Shown here in pieces: positions 62,331-64,000 of a DNA stretch of 64,000 nt (the first letter of the stretch is position 1; the number at the start of each line of letters is the position of its first letter). The notes beneath the pieces are model-generated. The model was not told the DNA's origin. It saw only the letters and a list, made by a program, of their open reading frames with translations, and did no database searches. The stretch covers positions 1,984,001-2,048,000 of the forward strand of contig NZ_CP090004.1 of NCBI RefSeq assembly GCF_021390175.1. Reading direction: 5' to 3'. The DNA comes from Flagellimonas sp. HMM57 (GTDB taxonomy: Bacteria; Bacteroidota; Bacteroidia; Flavobacteriales; Flavobacteriaceae). A program made the translations under genes and the position numbers.

Positions 62331-62882
62331 ATGAAAAAAAACTGCCTACATTATTTGGCATTTTTGGCTATGCTCATGATTTCCTTTGAACATGTCTATT
62401 CACAAAGAAGTGACTTTTTCTTTGATGTAGTGCCAAGCTACAAAACGAACGGATATGGTTTAAACGCCAATATCAATTACTATCACAACACTACGGATTT
62501 TTTTAGGGTATCGTTTGTTTTTGCCTCAACAAAAGAACAGCCAGACGGTGGTCTTGAGTTTCCGTATGAAGACTATTTGTTGGACCTTGGCTATTTTACA
62601 ACAGTGTTAACATCGCCAAATAGGGGATTCTTTATTTATTTTGGGGGTGGTCCCTCTTTGGGCTATAAGCATATCAATGATGGGGAAACCGATTTCCCCT
62701 TCGATGCAGTTGAAGCGGAAAGTAGCTTTATCTATGGTGGCTTTGCCACTTTTGAACTGGATTTTTTCCTGTCGGATACGTTTTCAATAATTCTTCCTGT
62801 TACGGGATTCTATCATTTCAATAGCGACCTTAATGAAACTGCGCTCTTGGTAGGTGTGGGACTGCGGTATTATTTGGATTAG
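62331..62882 (+). CDS. Outer-membrane beta-barrel-like exported protein
   Basis: 183 aa from the ATG at 62331, which opens a signal peptide ending near EHVYSQRS; the longer frame begins inside the promoter. The mature part has alternating strands with aromatic girdle residues (FFFDVVPSYKTNGYGLNANINYYHN, YLLDLGYFTTVLTSP, FFIYFGGGPSLGYKHI, FSIILPVTGFYHF) and ends in GVGLRYYLD, a C-terminal aromatic-type strand. An eight-stranded barrel of the OmpA/W type is plausible. Divergent from the ArsR gene, across the inverted-repeat operator. Confidence 0.6.
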   Translation: MKKNCLHYLAFLAMLMISFEHVYSQRSDFFFDVVPSYKTNGYGLNANINYYHNTTDFFRVSFVFASTKEQPDGGLEFPYEDYLLDLGYFTTVLTSPNRGFFIYFGGGPSLGYKHINDGETDFPFDAVEAESSFIYGGFATFELDFFLSDTFSIILPVTGFYHFNSDLNETALLVGVGLRYYLD

Positions 62883-62936
62883 GCTTTTTGATTAGCCTAA
62901 GTATCTAGAAAAAGTATATTGAAAAACCTATTGGGA

Positions 62937-63680
62937 TCAGGATTTCACCTTATTTTTCAAATACTTATTTATTTCTTTAAAGGGTAAGGTTAAAAGAATA
63001 GGACCATCTGCATAGGAAGCCACTTCGTACTGGTTGTATACAAATTGGATTCCATCTTCCGTGTATCCAATATTTTCGGCCAAATGGAATTCATCATCTT
63101 CGAACATAAATCCTGTAACATTAATGTTACCTTTTTCCGGAATACTTTCCTGAGCTCTGAACTTAGCTTCCGCCAATTTTTGAAAGTCTTCTAAATCCTC
63201 AAAAAGCTCCCAATTTTCCAACTCTGTTCCCTTTATCTTATCAAAATTTAAAAATGTAGTTGCGCCATACCCGTGTGCACCGCCCGTATAAATATAGGTT
63301 TTCATCGCAAGTGTCAAGATATTCTGGTCTTCGTAAACAACTTCGCCATCCACTTTAGCCTCCCATCCAACGGTGTCTTCAGGAAATCTGGTAGCCAGTT
63401 CTTCAAAACTTTTAGTAAAAGATACGATTGCATCGTTCAGGGTTTCAATATCCTCTTCCTCATCAAAAGAAAGATATGAGATGATTTCTTCTTCGGTACT
63501 ACGGTTTATCGTATTTGCAATTGCAGTGTCGTCAATGGCCTTGGGAACGTCAATGTCGATTTTGGGGCAAGTTGCACAATCCTCGCCAACTATTTGTAAG
63601 GGTTCAAAAGTAAGTTTATCACTGTTTTCGCAACCAATGGCTATCAATACAAGAAGGAGTATGCCTATAGATTTTTTCAT
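62937..63680 (-). CDS. DUF3298/DUF4163 (RsiV-like) lipoprotein
   Basis: 247 aa from the ATG at 63680; the longer frame overlaps the divergent gene and is not signal-like. Lipobox IGC follows a leucine-rich core. A CATCP motif comes early in the mature part. The DUF4163 and DUF3298 region has the landmark MKTYIYTGGAHGYGATTFLNFD, then AENIGYTEDGIQFVYNQYEVASYADGP. The domain pair is shared with the lysozyme-sensing anti-sigma factor RsiV, but this protein has no sigma-binding part. Ligand unknown. Divergent from the cystathionine gamma-synthase-like gene. Confidence 0.82.
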   Translation of the reverse strand: MKKSIGILLLVLIAIGCENSDKLTFEPLQIVGEDCATCPKIDIDVPKAIDDTAIANTINRSTEEEIISYLSFDEEEDIETLNDAIVSFTKSFEELATRFPEDTVGWEAKVDGEVVYEDQNILTLAMKTYIYTGGAHGYGATTFLNFDKIKGTELENWELFEDLEDFQKLAEAKFRAQESIPEKGNINVTGFMFEDDEFHLAENIGYTEDGIQFVYNQYEVASYADGPILLTLPFKEINKYLKNKVKS

Positions 63681-63739
63681 ATTGGAGGTTTTAGGGGCTT
63701 CAAAAATAATACATCGTTGATTACTCCAAAAGATAACGA

Positions 63740-63747
63740 TACATTTG
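63740..63747 (+). promoter_or_regulatory. Candidate promoter for the cystathionine gamma-synthase-like gene
   Basis: TACATTTG fits TAnnTTTG, with GTTG at 63716-63719 and a 20-base spacer. It lies 18 bases before the ATG at 63766; the leader would be too short for a riboswitch. Confidence 0.5.
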
Positions 63748-63765
63748 TACGCAGATTTAGAAAAA

Positions 63766-64000
63766 ATGAGCAAAAAAGACTTAAAATTCAACAGTAAGAC
63801 CATTCACGGGGGACAACACCCAGATAAAGCTTATGGTTCGGTTATGCCACCGATTTATCAAACATCGACCTATGCCCAAACCACTCCAGGAGGACATCAA
63901 GGGTTTGAATATTCCCGTAGTGCCAATCCAACAAGAACTGCATTGGAGAATTCTTTAGCGAGTATTGAAAACGGCACATATGGACTTGCATTTGCAAGTG
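63766..64000 (+). CDS. Cystathionine gamma-synthase-like PLP enzyme, 3' truncated by window edge
   Basis: The first 78 codons are visible and open to the edge. They read as the N-terminus of the Cys/Met-metabolism PLP family: KFNSKTIHGGQHPDKAYGSVMPPIYQTSTYAQ, then GFEYSRSANPTRTALENSLASIENG, where the Tyr-x-Arg-x-x-NPT motif binds the cofactor phosphate of the neighbouring subunit. It should be cystathionine gamma-synthase or gamma-lyase; the fragment cannot tell which. Divergent from the RsiV-like lipoprotein gene. Confidence 0.9.
   Translation, partial: MSKKDLKFNSKTIHGGQHPDKAYGSVMPPIYQTSTYAQTTPGGHQGFEYSRSANPTRTALENSLASIENGTYGLAFAS

Noticed and set aside
62879..62900. Hairpin TTAGGCT/AGCCTAA between convergent genes
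   Set aside because: Only seven pairs, overlaps the stop codon, and no T-run follows.

Overview
The window looks like chromosomal DNA of a marine-type Flavobacteriaceae (Bacteroidota). The DNA is AT-rich, ribosome binding sites are poor, and promoter-like boxes fit the Bacteroidota consensus TAnnTTTG. A complete MoxR/Bat operon is present, and one secreted protein ends in a type IX secretion (T9SS) sorting domain. Many products are small lipoproteins or Sec-exported proteins that mature near 'QAQ/SAQ'. I saw no rRNA, tRNA, CRISPR array, transposase or prophage. Both ends cut genes: an endonuclease/exonuclease/phosphatase protein at the left edge and a cystathionine gamma-synthase-like enzyme at the right edge.

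Layout. 1-3.7 kb is a loosely packed plus-strand region with four accessory genes and a 200-bp element bounded by inverted ends. 3.7-12.5 kb (minus) holds an AEC-type permease with a Tat-exported aminotransferase, a SulP transporter, pheS overlapping a ceramidase-like membrane protein, and a SulP/beta-carbonic anhydrase pair. 12.5-21.7 kb is the aerotolerance operon moxR-DUF58-DUF(557 aa)-batA-batB-batC-batD-batE. 21.8-29.8 kb has an SDR, two related beta-propeller-like lipoproteins, an AlbA_2 protein and an amylosucrase-fructokinase pair. 30-33.7 kb is one large T9SS-secreted propeller protein. 33.9-41.3 kb carries a phosphatase, an acyl-ACP desaturase, 3-hydroxyanthranilate dioxygenase with an ALDH7-type dehydrogenase, a CAP lipoprotein, CvpA and an ABM protein.

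41.3-49.2 kb holds both glycerol-3-phosphate dehydrogenases (glpD behind a perfect 14-bp palindromic operator, and gpsA), a membrane LytTR regulator and a third SulP. 49.2-53.5 kb holds exported DinB-like, YCII-like and lipocalin-like proteins, and a membrane-anchored HTH protein facing a secreted lectin-like protein. 53.5-64 kb holds a lipoprotein cytochrome c, YheT/bestrophin, a UBP zinc-finger gene coupled to a cNMP-binding thioredoxin-reductase-like flavoprotein, nitronate monooxygenase, thioesterase, EamA/ArsC, a racemase, ArsR with a perfect inverted-repeat operator, and two envelope proteins.

The most unusual unit is the UBP zinc finger plus cNMP/Grx-like/TrxR-like gene pair (56.2-58.1 kb). 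The flavoprotein appears to have lost the redox cysteines of both its glutaredoxin-like and its thioredoxin-reductase-like parts. Other coherent units are the bicarbonate module (SulP+CA), the intracellular sucrose-cleavage module, and a possible periplasm-sensing regulator/target pair at 50.9-53.4 kb. Several convergent gene pairs share their last four bases (YTAA), so the genome is tightly packed outside the first 4 kb.
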